Assembly (NCBI GenBank): GCA_028023455.1
Contig: JAQFVV010006255.1
Location: 6,490,501-6,554,500, forward strand
Reading direction: 5' to 3'
Length of the DNA stretch: 64,000 nt
DNA from: Epiperipatus broadwayi
Lineage: Eukaryota; Onychophora; Udeonychophora; Euonychophora; Peripatidae
The notes under the pieces are model-generated. The model had not been told where the DNA came from. It worked only from the letters and a program-made list of their open reading frames with translations, and did not search any database. Below, piece after piece: positions 39,134 to 51,358 of the stretch (its first letter is position 1; every line of letters starts with the position of its first letter). Position numbers and translations under genes: made by a program.

Positions 39134-39372
39134 CAGTAGCTACTCTTTCCATACCATAGTACCACCCAGTGCAAGCCTTAGTAATCAATGGATGCTAGAA
39201 GGTTTGTGCATTAACATATATATTGAATGCCTATTTATTCCATATCCCTGGGCTAGTTTTTAGCTAATGACCTTCATCAATGAGTAGGCATTAGAAAGAG
39301 ATTTTGGTGCACAGACCTTTGATCACTATGATTGTACTAAGTGGCACTACTGTATGGAGAGAATTGTTACTG
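39134..39372. mobile_element. Inverted-repeat element with CAGTA termini
   Basis: The left end CAGTAGCTACTCTTTCCATA pairs imperfectly with the right end, whose reverse complement begins CAGTAACAATTCTCTCCATA. Subterminal GGATGCTAGAAGGTTTGTGC pairs with GTGCACAGACC..TGATC. The same sequence forms a shoulder at 15385-15485. Ends start CAG as in hAT, but the flanks do not match, so superfamily is uncertain. Confidence 0.65.
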
Positions 39373-39699
39373 AATTAACAGATTGTGTCCACATAAGAAA
39401 TGGTGTTTATGTGATATTTTAGTGCTTTAATATCAGAGCACTCTCTAATAATAATAATAATCAAATGGCTTTATTCCTAGTGAATTCATAAAAGGTTTGA
39501 GGGTCATAAATATCAGAACTGGAATCAATCCTAGGACTTTATACTCTGGAGTCTGACACTCTACAACTGTATTAAACTATGCAGGATAAAGATTGTGGAA
39601 TACAAAGTGTATTAAATGTGGAGAAAAAATTAAATAGGTTTGAGTTTTATATTTAGAAAGTGTAAATATTGTTTTAAGATCAAGAATAAAAGAGTTTTG

Positions 39700-40560
39700 T
39701 AATTAGCACATTGATAGATAATGATGATAGTCTTGAAGCATTTCCAAATTATATGGTCATTATTCAAAAGTACTTATCAAAGAATTTTGACTAATAATAA
39801 AGAAGAGGGAAAATTCATTGAAAAGAAATACATGCAGCAAAATAATTATTTAATGATTATTGGGAAACTGAAATGCTGTAATATCAGGACAGGAAATAAT
39901 CAATTAAAAAAAATTGGCATTATGGGTTACTTGTAAGAAATAAGAGCCGCAAATATTTAACAAGTTTTTGTAGAGAAATTAATATGGTAATAATGGTAAA
40001 CATAAGATTTAACATTCACAGGTGAAAGTTCCACACATGGAATAAATCAAGATAAGAGTAGTTTTCAATTAGGTTAATTCAAAATAAAATTTAAAATAAT
40101 GTTATTAGTACATTTGAAATAATGTAGATTCAGATAGCAATTTTATACAATAGTGAGCATCAAATTTATACTTTAAATGAATGAGAACTGAGATAAAAAA
40201 AGAAATGAATATTTGATAAATTAAAAGAGAATGTTCAAGAAGAGTTAATAGATACAAAAAAAAATAGTGTACATAATAGTAGGCAAATTGTCAAAATGAA
40301 TTTAAATAAAAGTTTTAAATTAGTAAAGGAAAATTTAAAAGATACTGTAATATGTCAATAAAATGCCTTGATTTATTAATGAGATAATGATAATAAACTG
40401 GCAAAGAGAAGCTACAAAAATGTTAATTTTTTTTAGAAAAATAAAATATATAAAATAATTAATAGGGAATTAAGATGTGAAATAGATGAAGCTAGTAGAG
40501 TGTAATTAGAAATGAAATATAAAGTGACAAACAAATTATTAAAAAAAAGGTAGGTTTAAT
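39700..40560 (+). pseudogene. LINE endonuclease region (5' half of an interrupted LINE)
   Basis: The plus strand reads, in broken frames, LMIIGKLKCCNIRTGNN (family: IIMGDFNAKIG..N), IGIMGYL-VRNKSRKYLTSFC (family: G..G...RN..G..L..FC), REINMVIMVNIRF (family: NNLVI.NT.F) and H..KFHTWNKS (family: RR.YTW.SPD), then lysine-rich KENVQEEL near 40230. This is the APE-type endonuclease of a non-LTR retrotransposon. Catalytic GDFN is lost. The relic continues beyond the 40.6-41.3 kb insertion. Confidence 0.72.
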
Positions 40561-40596
40561 TTAATATATAGTAAAATAAAATAAAAATTGTATAAT

Positions 40597-41325
40597 AGGT
40601 ACTTACAGGTTAGACCTGCTGTGAAATATCGTATACATATTAGTTCAGCAATAACTTTCTAACCTTGCAATCTTGTGAACTAATGCCTGCATGGGATCTT
40701 CAGACAATTTATCGATCAATATCTTTAGCACAAAATGGCAAGTTACAATTTTATTTAGTAAAAAAAAAAAAGACTAAAACAATGATTGTTGTTACAATCA
40801 CTGGTGCAGAGTAAAGTTTTTATGTCATTCAAAATGTAAGTGAAAGTGTCCTCTTCTTTAAAACATAAAATTAGCAGCAAAACCAACACTTTGAGAAACA
40901 ACTTTCTCCAATCAGAACATTATCTAATATTCATGTAAAAAAAAGTAATTATTTTCCTTTTTACAACATGTAATTGTAATAGTAATTTTCAGCAATTAAG
41001 CTAATGCACATGCACTTTGAAGATTTTAAATTATATAAATGAATAATCTCACTTTCCAATCACAAGATAAAGTCTTTTTGAAAAGATAGGATCTTTTCAA
41101 AAAGATCGTATCTTGTGTTTGGTGAGAGTATTCATTTATATAATTCAAAATCTTCAAAGTGCATGAGCATTAGCTTAATTGTTGAATATTACTATTAGAG
41201 TTTATAAAAACATAGTGCTATATAAAATAATATCTTATAAACATATAATTGTGTTCAATTCAATCTCTCTTTAGACATTTATTTGTGCCATTGACTTTCA
41301 TCATGGCAAGTCTAACCAGTAAGTA
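40597..41325. mobile_element. Family-D element inserted in the LINE, 8-bp target duplication
   Basis: The left end GGTACTTACAGGTTAGACCT pairs with the right end, whose reverse complement reads TACTTACTGGTTAGACTTGC. Flanks TGTATAAT (40589-40596 and 41326-41333) are identical. It separates a LINE endonuclease relic from the start of that LINE's reverse transcriptase, so the insertion is younger than the LINE. No transposase inside. I cannot assign the superfamily from the termini. Confidence 0.82.
40965..41240. repeat. Family-C foldback nested in the family-D element
   Basis: The left arm TTAAGCTAATGCACATGCAC..CTTTTTGAAAAGATA is mirrored by TATCTTTTCAAAAAG-like sequence and GTGCATGAGCATTAGCTTAA. 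It ends in AAACATAGTGCTATATAAAA, the family-C tail seen near 2150 and 16020. A compact version of the 1.5-kb and 15.7-kb foldbacks. Confidence 0.75.
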
Positions 41326-41349
41326 TGTATAATATTAGTAAAGAAATCA

Positions 41350-41570
41350 TGTGCATTGAAAAATTAGAAAAAGCATATAAGTAATTTGTATGGTAGAAAT
41401 AGATATTTAAGTAGATAAAAATAAACTGTTTGTACAATAAAAAAGAAAGAAATTATAAAAGCATTAACATGAAGAATGGAAAAGCATCAGGAATTGATCA
41501 AATTCCTATTGAATAATCAGGTGTTATGAAGAGAAAAAAATTGTAAAATAGGTTTTTTTTAATAGTGATT
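41350..41570 (+). pseudogene. LINE reverse transcriptase start (3' half of the interrupted LINE)
   Basis: The plus strand reads KEIIKAL then, after a frame change, MKNGKASGIDQIPIE, the conserved opening of non-LTR reverse transcriptases (family: EV..A...MKNGKAPG.DGIP.E). With the endonuclease at 39.7-40.5 kb this reconstitutes the order EN-RT across the family-D insertion. The rest of the RT is not recognisable downstream. Confidence 0.75.
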
Positions 41571-42857
41571 TATAATTTAAAGAAAGCAGTTTAATTTGTA
41601 TTTTTTTTTTTGTTGTTTAAAAATTTAATATCACAATAGAGAAGGGGCCTTATTTTAGAAAGGCCAATCTTTCATTCAAATGAGTACTATTATAAATCAT
41701 GAATAATGGGGTTTTAACAGAATAGATATATTTTTATATAAAGAGCAGTTTACATTTGGAAAAAAAAAAAAAAAACAACAGCATATAACTGAAGATTATA
41801 TGTATATTGTATTGTATTGATATAAATGGAGTGAATGTCACAGAATGCCAGAGAGATAAAGACTGTTAATCTTAAATTAAATTTTGTAATAAATTTGGCT
41901 AACTTATTTAATAATAAAGATACCTTATGTGTTTGGTTGATCTTCCCAATTTATACCCATACAATATTATAATAACTTGGTTAATAAGAACTGCTAGCAC
42001 CTAAAAGGTAATATAAGTGTGAGATAATGATCTGAATGCTAACCAGCTCATTTCTTAGATGTTGTTTATAATAATTATATTGATAAATTAAGCAAGTAAG
42101 ATCTCAAACCAGTAGCATAATATAATAATAATAGTTTATTTATTAATAGTCTATAAACATCATGTTTTAAAATAGGGTAAAATAAATTTTATATGAATAT
42201 TTCTATAAGATGTTTAAATCTGTTAGTGATGTGAGACAATTAGATGAGGACTTTAACTTATTACAATTTAATAATATAATAGGTATAAGAAATCTAAATA
42301 AGTTACTCATAAGTGCATGAGTTTACACTAATTCATAATTTGGAACAATTATGATTGTTTTCTCTTAGTTGTGCTCATATATTTTATCACCCATTCTGAA
42401 AGAAAGCGAATTAATATAAATAATTATAAATAAACTCCTATGGCCTGTGAGCAGCAAATAAATAATCAATAAGAATTGAGATTAAGCTAATAGTTTAATT
42501 TAAATAATACACAAGAATATTTACAAATAAACATAGCCTATTTAAGGTGCATCAAAATAATAAAAAGTCATAGTACCTGCACATAATAAACTCTAATCCT
42601 TTTTGACTTACAGAGGCAGGAATCTCTAAATTACATAAATAACATAGTTCATTTTATTTTGATTTTCATTAGTGTTACTTTCCATCTGTTTAGCTTTTTG
42701 GTCTCCATTGATGGTTTCAGGGCTTGTATTCCATTCTTCAACTTGATTATGGAAGAGAGAGAGTTTGCAGTAGCATCTATTTTACCATTTTGGCATCAAT
42801 TTTCAGTGAGAGTTTAGGTGGAGACAGTAATTTTGCAGAGGATATAGGACCTGAAGT
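41571..42857. other. Nothing confidently recognised
   Basis: AT-rich sequence with a 16-bp A tract near 41760 that may be an old insertion tail. No supported ORF. Confidence 0.4.
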
Positions 42858-43079
42858 CTAGTCAAACACTTCTAAGGTGGTCCAGCAATGCATGTTACTA
42901 GTTCTTTCTGTAGCAGTAATGACTGTACTTAGATTTCTGAATATCTGTATAACTGGATGAATACCACAATGAATCAATAACGGCATGAAGTTCAGAATCA
43001 ATAACAATAGACAGTTGTGATTTTTATACCATTTCTCTCCAATTGTTCTTTTCCTTATCATAGCATTAATTTTTATCAA
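42858..43079 (-). pseudogene. Possible hAT transposase C-terminal (dimerisation) relic
   Basis: The 73-codon minus frame includes HPVIQIFRNLSTVITATERTS, similar in pattern to the hAT C-terminal domain (FP.I..L..LL.LPVT.ATAERSFS). Downstream frames are broken. I see no hAT termini nearby. The match is short, so this is tentative. Confidence 0.38.
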
Positions 43080-43542
43080 ATATTAAAACTATTTTTAATT
43101 AATTTTATCTTTTTTCTTTAATCTAATCTTTTTTTAGATTAATCTATCTTTTTGCATAGCTGACATTCACAAATTTTCTTACACTAATCAATTAATTAAT
43201 CTTTTTTTACTTTAGATTTCTCAATAAAATTTATTTTTAGATATTTATTCTTTTAACTTATTTTTGATATTTATAAAAAAGAGAGTATGTTTTTAAAGTT
43301 TTATTTCTCCTAATTTTTTCCTCACCCTGTTGTTAATAAAAAAAAATTATTCTCTTTTAAAAGAAAAATATATGCAATCTTTTACTTTTACAAAATTATA
43401 TTTTAAAAACTACTTCTTAAACAATTATTTCTTTATTCTTTTATTTCTTTTTTTTAATAAATTTGATAATATATTTTTTAAAATTATACAATACAGATAT
43501 ATATGAGTTTTATAATATATATATATATATCTCAATAGCATT

Positions 43543-43590
<48 letters not shown>

Positions 43591-43602
43591 AATAGCATTA
43601 CA

Positions 43603-43635
<33 letters not shown>

Positions 43636-45522
43636 AATAATCAATAACAAATTAAACTAAATAAAGAAAATATGTCAAACAAATATATGCAATATAGACA
43701 TTACTTGTCTATATAGTCTGTTTAACATTTCAACCAGAGGACTGGATTTCATTAAAATATACAGCTAAATAAATAGATGGACAAAATTTAACAAAAAATG
43801 ACTTCAGATTGCCTTGAAACACTTTGGAGAATCTTAATTTCTATAGACTAAAAGAATTTTTGTCTAAAGCCTTAACCAATTATTTATTAGACCAGAGAAG
43901 ATCCATGCATGCACCAAACTTGGAAATTATAAGATTAATTGTGATGCATAGAATCCCTGTTTGTAAAAATAAAAAGTAAAGCTAAATTTTGTAAAATAAT
44001 ACTATAATTAAAAAATGTTTTTATTAATCCTCAAAAAATAAAAAAATTTACAACAAAAATTTAATTCAATGAGTCAAATTCTAAAAAAAAATAACTCTGT
44101 ATTCATTCTGTAAAATAGAGATTTTACAATTATTTAATTTTGAGGACTAATCCAGATCAAATCCATCATTGCTTTCAACTTTTATTAATTGATTCAAAAA
44201 CAGATTCAATATTTAAACTTTAATTTTTTTTCTATAATACATTATTATAAAATGAAAAAATGTATATTCTTTATTTATAATATTGTATTTTATATAAAAA
44301 ATTGAAAAGTATTGCAAAAGTCTGTATGGCACATGTTTTGCTGCACATGCATTTTACCATATTTATTTTATGATCATTTTAGAATTACTTTCTTATTAAT
44401 TACTGATATATTATCTGTTTGTTGCACATTATAAAATTATATTGTAATTATATTAAACTAGAGTTATTGTGTCAGTATCCAGCTGAAATCATGATAATTT
44501 TTGAATTAAACTTTTATTCATTAATTACATTAATATATAAATTATCTAGATACTTCATAGTAACATTTGTATGTTTAACATCAAAAACCATAACCAAATT
44601 TTTACTCACTTGAGCAATAATTATTCTTAAAAAATATTTTTGCTGAGCAATATTAAGGTAGATAGGCAAATAAATAGATATATGGGTAGACATATAAATA
44701 CATGTTCTGCTTTTTTTTTTAATTTTAAAGTATGAAAGATGTATTGATTATGTGACTATTTAAGCCATTGTCCATCCCACCATGAAATTTTATAATATTA
44801 ATAAAGATTTTACTTAATCTATATATATATATTAAAAACCAGTCACCATTTAGACAATCCCAATTTCAGTAACAATCAACAAATTCAAACTGTTGTCAAG
44901 GTAACCTTTTAACACTAAAGATTGCAACTTGACCACAGGGATTGAAAACAGGTAAATATAACCTATTCTGAATGCAGACTAATAAATAGTCAATTATAAC
45001 ATTACAAATTGTAATTATAAATTTCAAATTGCATCCAAAGTATTATTAAATAATAAGTGTAATAATGCTCAAAATTATAATTCTGTTTAATACTTTGATA
45101 TTTATCCTAGTATAATATATTATAATATATAAAAGATAAGCATACTTATAACCTATGATAAAATATTACCTGCAATCTGATAGTTCCGTTTTTTATACTA
45201 CTTTTTGAAATGGGTCTTTAATATTACATAATAAGTTTGATCACAGCTTAAAAGCTGTCATAGTTACATTAATATATTCAGAGGTTTAAAATCATCACAT
45301 GAAGTTATTTTTATATAAATTCTGGTTATTATTCTAACATGGTTGACAGATATTTAAACCTTCAACATATTTGAAATGGGCGAAATTGTAGCTGAAGTAT
45401 ATGTGGTTTGAGATATCTATTTTTTTTATTATTGGAGAGTGATTAAAATATTAAAAAATACTAGAATGCATTAACATTTATTTTAATTATAAATTTATTA
45501 AACGCACATTGATTATAATCAA
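43080..45522. other. AT-rich stretch with a large AT microsatellite
   Basis: (TA)n tracts at about 43516-43532, 43546-43588 and 43605-43624 are separated by CTCAATAGCATTACAATATA repeated in direct order. The ORF rich in Tyr-Ile here is microsatellite. The 44419-44613 ORF is unrecognised. Confidence 0.6.
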
Positions 45523-45787
45523 AGTAATATTTACTGAGGCTATAACCTCGATAATATGCGTATAAAATGTGATAGTAGTGACCTCTACAGGTGTTTTAAT
45601 CACAAACTTACGCTATGGAAGAAAATAATATGCGTATAAAATGCGATAGTAGGGACCTCTACAGGTGTTTTAACCACAAGCTTACGCTATGGAAGTGCGT
45701 AAGCTTGTGGCTAAAACACCTGTAGAGATCCCTACTATCGCATTTTATACGCATATTATCGAGGTTATAGCCTCAGTAAATATTACT
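45523..45787. mobile_element. Near-perfect foldback with duplicated left arm
   Basis: The outer arms AGTAATATTTACTGAGGCTA and TAGCCTCAGTAAATATTACT are exact mirrors. The left arm unit (ATATGCGTATAAAATG..GACCTCTACAGGTGTTTTAA..TTACGCTATGGAAG) occurs twice in direct order, and the right arm (from 45694) is one inverted copy closely matching the second unit. The symmetry suggests a young insertion. No coding capacity. Confidence 0.88.
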
Positions 45788-47351
45788 AACATTTATTTCA
45801 ATATATTATAAATGTTTTCATTGTATTTATTAATATTACCATTGAATTGTAAACAGTGAGGGTGATGGTTTAGTGAGAGAAGGTGAAGCCTTTCAAACTG
45901 TGATCATGTGTTTAATTTCATTATATTGATTTTGATAGTTTCTTGGTGTAGTATTATATGAATTCACATTTACTCTATAAATGTTACCTTATTAATTTCA
46001 TAATTAATGCATGACTTTAAAAATGTATCCATATTCTGTTTGAAAACAGATTGAGATATTTAGATGATAGAACTATATTGTTTACTGACAATATTTAATC
46101 ACCATTTGTATCAATTTGTTGTTACTTACTAACCTCATAAACAATTTATTTGATCGCTCATATTTATTGCTCTGATGTTTAAAGCGGTGTTATAAAACAT
46201 TAAAATCGTTTACACTGTTATAATGCATATATAAAATATAGCGTGTGTACGTAATAATATATAGCATAAGGCGGCAAAAAAGTGGTTAAGCCAGTTAAAT
46301 GACTGTGAACTCTAATGAATAATGATTTCTGCGTTTTTAATTTGCATTTAAAAAAATGTTTAATTCATATTTGGTTCATCTTTCTTATTTAAAGTGAATA
46401 AAGATATTTATAACATTTAGTACCATATTTACCTGGTACAAAAGATACTGTGTGAATAATAAAACTATTCATCCAAAATAAGATCGGATTATTTTTACTT
46501 GTATTTGAATCTTGTTATACCGATACGTCAGTCAAATAATATACATTAAATATAATAGGATGCGTTTTATAAAATTTAGTTTTAAAACGAAGAATCATTG
46601 AATTAATTCTTTTACGGAGAAATAAAAACATTATCAAAAAAAAAAAAGCAAAAAATAAAATGTATTATTCAAAAGTATTGTAACAAAAGTGAAGAATAAT
46701 TTATAAGTAAACTGTTTAATAACTATTAATTTATTTGTAGACCAATATTTTATTTACATGGCCGTGTTACCCATTGGCTTATCTTTTAGGGTCATTAACT
46801 TTGAAGGCCATCAGGACTGAATATTAAGTGACTTTAAATGATAATATTGAGATGTTAAAGAACTTTTAAACGCATTTATATAGTTTTATTAAAATAATGA
46901 CTTGTTAAATATAACTTTTTTCTCTCTTCTATCGATTAAAGAACTCAATTTATATTCAATGAAGCAATTACAGTAATTAATTGCTAATAATATTAATAAA
47001 TAATCTATAAGTAATTATAATTTTAAAATTATATATGTAAGAATAATATATTTCCATATTCGCCACATATTAGATATAGAACATATTTATAGACGCACAT
47101 ACGTGTATATATACGAAAATAATGTATCGTAATAATTCTGCTCCCTTATGAAAGCAACTCATTAATTATGGAGTAGATATTTGGCTTCATTATCAAAATT
47201 TCGCCTTAATTAAAATAAAAACAATTTGTTTTTCTTTGTTATAGAAGTATATTTGAAAGTCACTATTATATTAATTATTTTTTAAGAAAAATTTGGAGTA
47301 AAGAAATTCTTATTCAAATTTTAATATATTTTTCAATTCTATACTTAAGAT
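45788..47351. other. No recognised feature
   Basis: AT-rich. Slightly GC-richer words at 46180-46290 and 46755-46820 have no open frame or splice pattern I would defend. Confidence 0.45.
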
Positions 47352-48547
47352 CAGCTGTCGGCAACCTTTTATATATAGCGGAGAACCACTAACATAATTT
47401 TTAAAAGTACGAATTAGTATGAGCATTAAGTGTGATATACATATATATTTATAATTTTAATTTTAACACAATAATAAATAATAGTAATATATATAAAAAA
47501 TGCCACATCTGCTGCTCTTGGTTTAAAATTATTTTACTAATCCTTGGCTCCAATGATATTATCACAACGCGTAAAGGAGCTTCTATTTCAAATCGAGAGC
47601 GATGTTTGTTTTTAATAGCTATTATAGTTTTTTTCTTCTCATGTGTCATAGCATCGGCCGGCCTGGAGGCGAACCCACAACCGTCTGCAACCAACTACTT
47701 GCTTGCAAGGCGGCTGCAATGACCTCTCGGCTAACAACGCTTGACATAGCTATTATAGTTGATAATGTTTTTTCACACAAGAAGCTCGACGTGAATGGAG
47801 TCAGATTTATTAAATATAAATAAATACTTAAATGATTGTAATATTGAATTTAAAGTACAAAATAAATGAGAATATTATATTAATATAATTGTTGTGTAAG
47901 TTTTTTTTGTAATTATTTGTTTTAATTTTGAGTTATACAAAAGTAAAACTAAGTTTGTATTTATATGTTTTATAATTTGTTAAAGAATTATGTTTAATTT
48001 TGTTTTTCGTTAATATAATGAAAATTTTATTTCATAAAAATAAATGAATCTATAAATACATATTTGTTACGTTTATATATGTAATTTTCTAATTCGAATC
48101 TACAAAAAATATTTAAGATTAATAACGAATAGTATTCTATTTTTTAATAATTTTTATAGACGTGTTTTCCTTCAAAATTCTTAATAAAATTTTTGAGTTT
48201 TAGTCTACCCAATTACTAAGGGTTCATCGTAGTCAAATTTGATGCCTAGTCAGTTTTAGGAATTCGATATTCTTATTTTGTTACTTTTTCTATGATGCTG
48301 ACCGAGTAGGGATTAATTAAACGCCTTTGAGGTAGATGTTTTGGAAGTCACAGTAGTATTTTGTAACAAATCAATTAGCAATATAATGTTCTTGTTCTAT
48401 TTTACATATAATAATACAGTTTTTTTATTTAAATTTTTTTATTAAATGTGCTTAACAAATGTAAATAATATCTGAATTTTTTTGTGGACCATTAAAATTA
48501 TGTCAGGGACTACCATTGGCCCACAGACCATCATTTGATGACTGCTG
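47352..48547. mobile_element. hAT-like element carrying a SINE
   Basis: The left end CAGCTGTCGGCAACCTTTTA and the reverse complement of the right end, CAGCAGTCATCAAATGATGG, share the CAG(C) tip. Further in, both carry ACATAATTTTTAA/ACATAATTTTAA, so the inverted termini span about 60 bp with divergence. Flanks CTTAAGAT and ATTTAGAT match at 6 of 8. No transposase frame is visible. A SINE sits inside. Confidence 0.68.
47630..47745 (-). mobile_element. tRNA-derived SINE with 15-bp target duplication
   Basis: Reverse complement: head GTCAAGCGTTGTTAGCCGAG, A box TTAGCCGAGAGG, B box GGGTTCGCCTCC, then GGCCGATGCTATGACACATG and an A/G-rich tail. Flanks ATAGCTATTATAGTT at 47615-47629 and 47746-47760 are identical. 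This fixes the element at 116 bp. It is longer between the boxes (GCAAGCAAGTAGTTGGTTGC) than the 14.4-kb copy, suggesting subfamilies. Confidence 0.93.
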
Positions 48548-49379
48548 ATTTAGATTATTTAAAAAGATTGGATAATTATCTATTTCATTTTTGGTTAACT
48601 TAATAACACCATGGCCAGTCCCCTAAGTGAGGCAAAGCAACTGCCTTAGGTAATGAAATAGTCTGAAGTCTAAAAACGAGACAATTATTTTAAAAAAAAA
48701 TTTTTTATTTTATTTTATTAGAATCGAAAAATATTTAAATAAAATGTTTTAAAAATGGTTTGAAAACATTTTTAATGGAAAAAATATTTCCCCTTCCTTC
48801 TACTTCATCAAAAAGTTTTTTGTTTTTTTTTTAATTATTCACATCTATGTTTTTCTGTCTAATACTTTGATGAACAAGTATGTGCTAACTAAAATATAAA
48901 TGCAAGAGGTGGAAAAAATTGTTTGGGGCTGAACATACTGCAAAAACCAATAATAATTTGTTTTCTTTAAAAAATAGAAAAATAAAAATAGACAGATGCA
49001 GGAAGATGGGATTCTGGTAACGTTCATTCATGCTTTACACAGCTTATATTTAACAATCCACTGAAAATTGTGTTTTGTTTTGTTTTTAAAAAAGTTTATT
49101 TTTATTAAATTATTTTCTGAATTTTTTTTGTTGGTAAGTAAATAAAATTTTAAGGAATATATATAAATATTCCAAATTAGAAATATATTTACTGTTTAAA
49201 ATCATTTAATTTATAAAAGTAATTGTTTTCAAGATATCTACAAGTAGAGTTGTGATAAAAAATTGATTTTTAAAATTAGTAGTCAATAAAATAATAATAA
49301 TAACTTAATAATTAAATACTTATGTGATTTTTTTAAAATATAAGATTGGTCATGATTATCATTGTCAATTATTATCAAT
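48548..49379. other. Nothing recognised
   Basis: Poly-A/T and stop-dense sequence; the 60-codon minus ORF near 48845 looks random. Confidence 0.45.
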
Positions 49380-50720
49380 TTCATTCCAGGAGATATAAGT
49401 TTAATCTAGTTTTCCCTAATCAGTAGCATTGCTTTTTCATATCCTATTAGCAAATTTTATTATTTCTTCCATTCATTTTACATATGATCGCCTTTTAGGA
49501 CTTGTTATAATTTTTTAGTATCCAGTTTAAGACTTCAACTTCTTATTTATTATAATCTTTTTTAGAAATAAGTCCATTCTAGCTTTATTCAATCTCTTAA
49601 TTATTTCATGACAATAATATTTGTTTGAGATTGCTATTTCTAATATATACTTTCAATATTTATCGAGCAATCTGAAATCTTACCATTTTATTTAGTATTC
49701 AAATGTCAGATTCAAGTGCAAAATCTGGTAAAATGTACTTTCCTTTTCAAACATATAGACATATTCCTTTTAATATAAAATTATTTCTACAAAAAGCACT
49801 TGATTCACGCTTGCATTTATATTTTTAATCTGGCTAAATTTTTTAATTGATGATTAACACTTTATATTATCCTTTGAGAAAATGAATTGAACTTCGATTT
49901 TTTTACTATTTATCTTTAATCCCATTTTTTTTACTTTCATTACATAGCTTTTGCACATTTTCTGTAATTTTCAAGCATTTCTTACAAAGCAATCACATTT
50001 GCAATTCTTAGATAATTGAAATAAGATTCATATGCTGCATTTTTATTCCCTTACTTTATACTTCTTTTAAAACCACTATAAAAAGTTTGAATATATGGAA
50101 TCACTGGCATATTACCAATTTTATAGTGTTACAATGTAGTCAAATCCCTATTGTTGCATTTTGTTAAATATTCTTTTATCTATATTTTCATGATTCAAAG
50201 ATTTGAATACTGTGGAAATGACTGTATAATCTATGAATCCAAATTATAATGACAACTTGTACTCATTGGTTCTTTCTTAAACTAAAGCCAACATATAGAA
50301 GTGATCAACCATGTCAAAACCACTTTTAAATCCAGCTTGTTCTTTTGGTTAGTTTGAATCCAAAGTTTGTAAATAAATTAATTTCAAAATGCATTAACTA
50401 TTTCATTTAATCTTTAAAAGTGATTGTGAATTTGATTTATAGTTATATTCAATGATATATAATAAACAAACACTTTAAAACAATGTTTAGTTCAATTTGC
50501 CAGTTCTTTGTTAATTCAAAGCTTTTTGACAAAATTTAAATTAAAAAAAATTGTCTGGACTTTTCATATTTTTCTCACCTTTGTTTAATAAGTTTGAAGC
50601 CAATTAAATATCCATGCTTTTACTTTGCTGAATTTTTAACACAACATTTATTAAATTTAATATTTCACTTTCTAAAATTATTAAGAGTTTGTTAAATGAT
50701 TTTTAATTGCTTTCAGTGTG
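49380..50720 (-). pseudogene. LINE reverse transcriptase relic, same family as 57.1-59.9 kb
   Basis: On the minus strand near 50345-50290 it reads EQAGFKSGFDMVDHF, the RT motif QAGFR.G..T.DHI of RTE-like LINEs. It is followed by ERTNEYKLSL and FGFIDY near 50230, where the catalytic Asp of F.DY is retained, and SLNHENIDKRIF near 50180. C-terminal pieces with the order seen in the 57-kb copy continue down to about 49390. Many stops. Upstream endonuclease is not recognised, so this copy is probably 5'-truncated. Confidence 0.75.
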
Positions 50721-51358
50721 AATTTTTTTTAAAAATTAATCAGAAAATCTAAGCTTGTTCACAAGCATCATTTGATATGATTTCAAATTTATAAACATTC
50801 ATATTTTTTTGATTATTTTAAATAGTGATGTATAAAATTATGAATATTATTATCATTATTGTCAACTATAGTACTCACATGATCAGTATTTCATTTGTCA
50901 TGTGAATATTTTTATCATGCCTAATTACAATATTAACTGCAATATAACTTAAAAATAATAATTTGCAATGCAGGGAATTATTTTGATGTCTAATGAATTC
51001 AGCCATTAAACATTCTTGAATTGATTTCTAGCATACTTATTTTTCACCATATCTATACCTCCTACTGTAAGATTTAATAACTAAAGCTTACACTAGGTGG
51101 CAGAGATGTGGTGAAAGAAAAAAACTATGCTGCTACACCTGTAATACGTAAACTAGAATTATCTGATAGGGTCATGTGATAACTGGTTTCAAAAAAATAA
51201 ATGTTTTTAAAAAATCAATTGTTTTATCTTCTTTTAGTATTTAAACATGAGATCACATGGTTATCTATTTATTATTAAAATAGAATAAAATAAAAATTCA
51301 AATATCTTATATAGATTTCAATAATTTTTAAAATGAATATCTTCATGACTTATTTTTA
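50721..51358. other. Unassigned stretch
   Basis: The patch 51060-51160 (CTAGGTGGCAGAGATGTGGT) is GC-richer but unrecognised. Rest AT-rich. Confidence 0.4.

Noticed and set aside
43463-43660. 65-codon ORF rich in Tyr-Ile
   Set aside because: It is a translated (TA)n microsatellite, not a gene.
45788-47351. Host exons in slightly GC-richer patches (46.2 and 46.8 kb)
   Set aside because: Stops in all frames within short distance and no splice-site pattern.
47432-47823. Three overlapping ORFs on both strands
   Set aside because: They owe their length to the GC-rich SINE inserted here, not to a gene.
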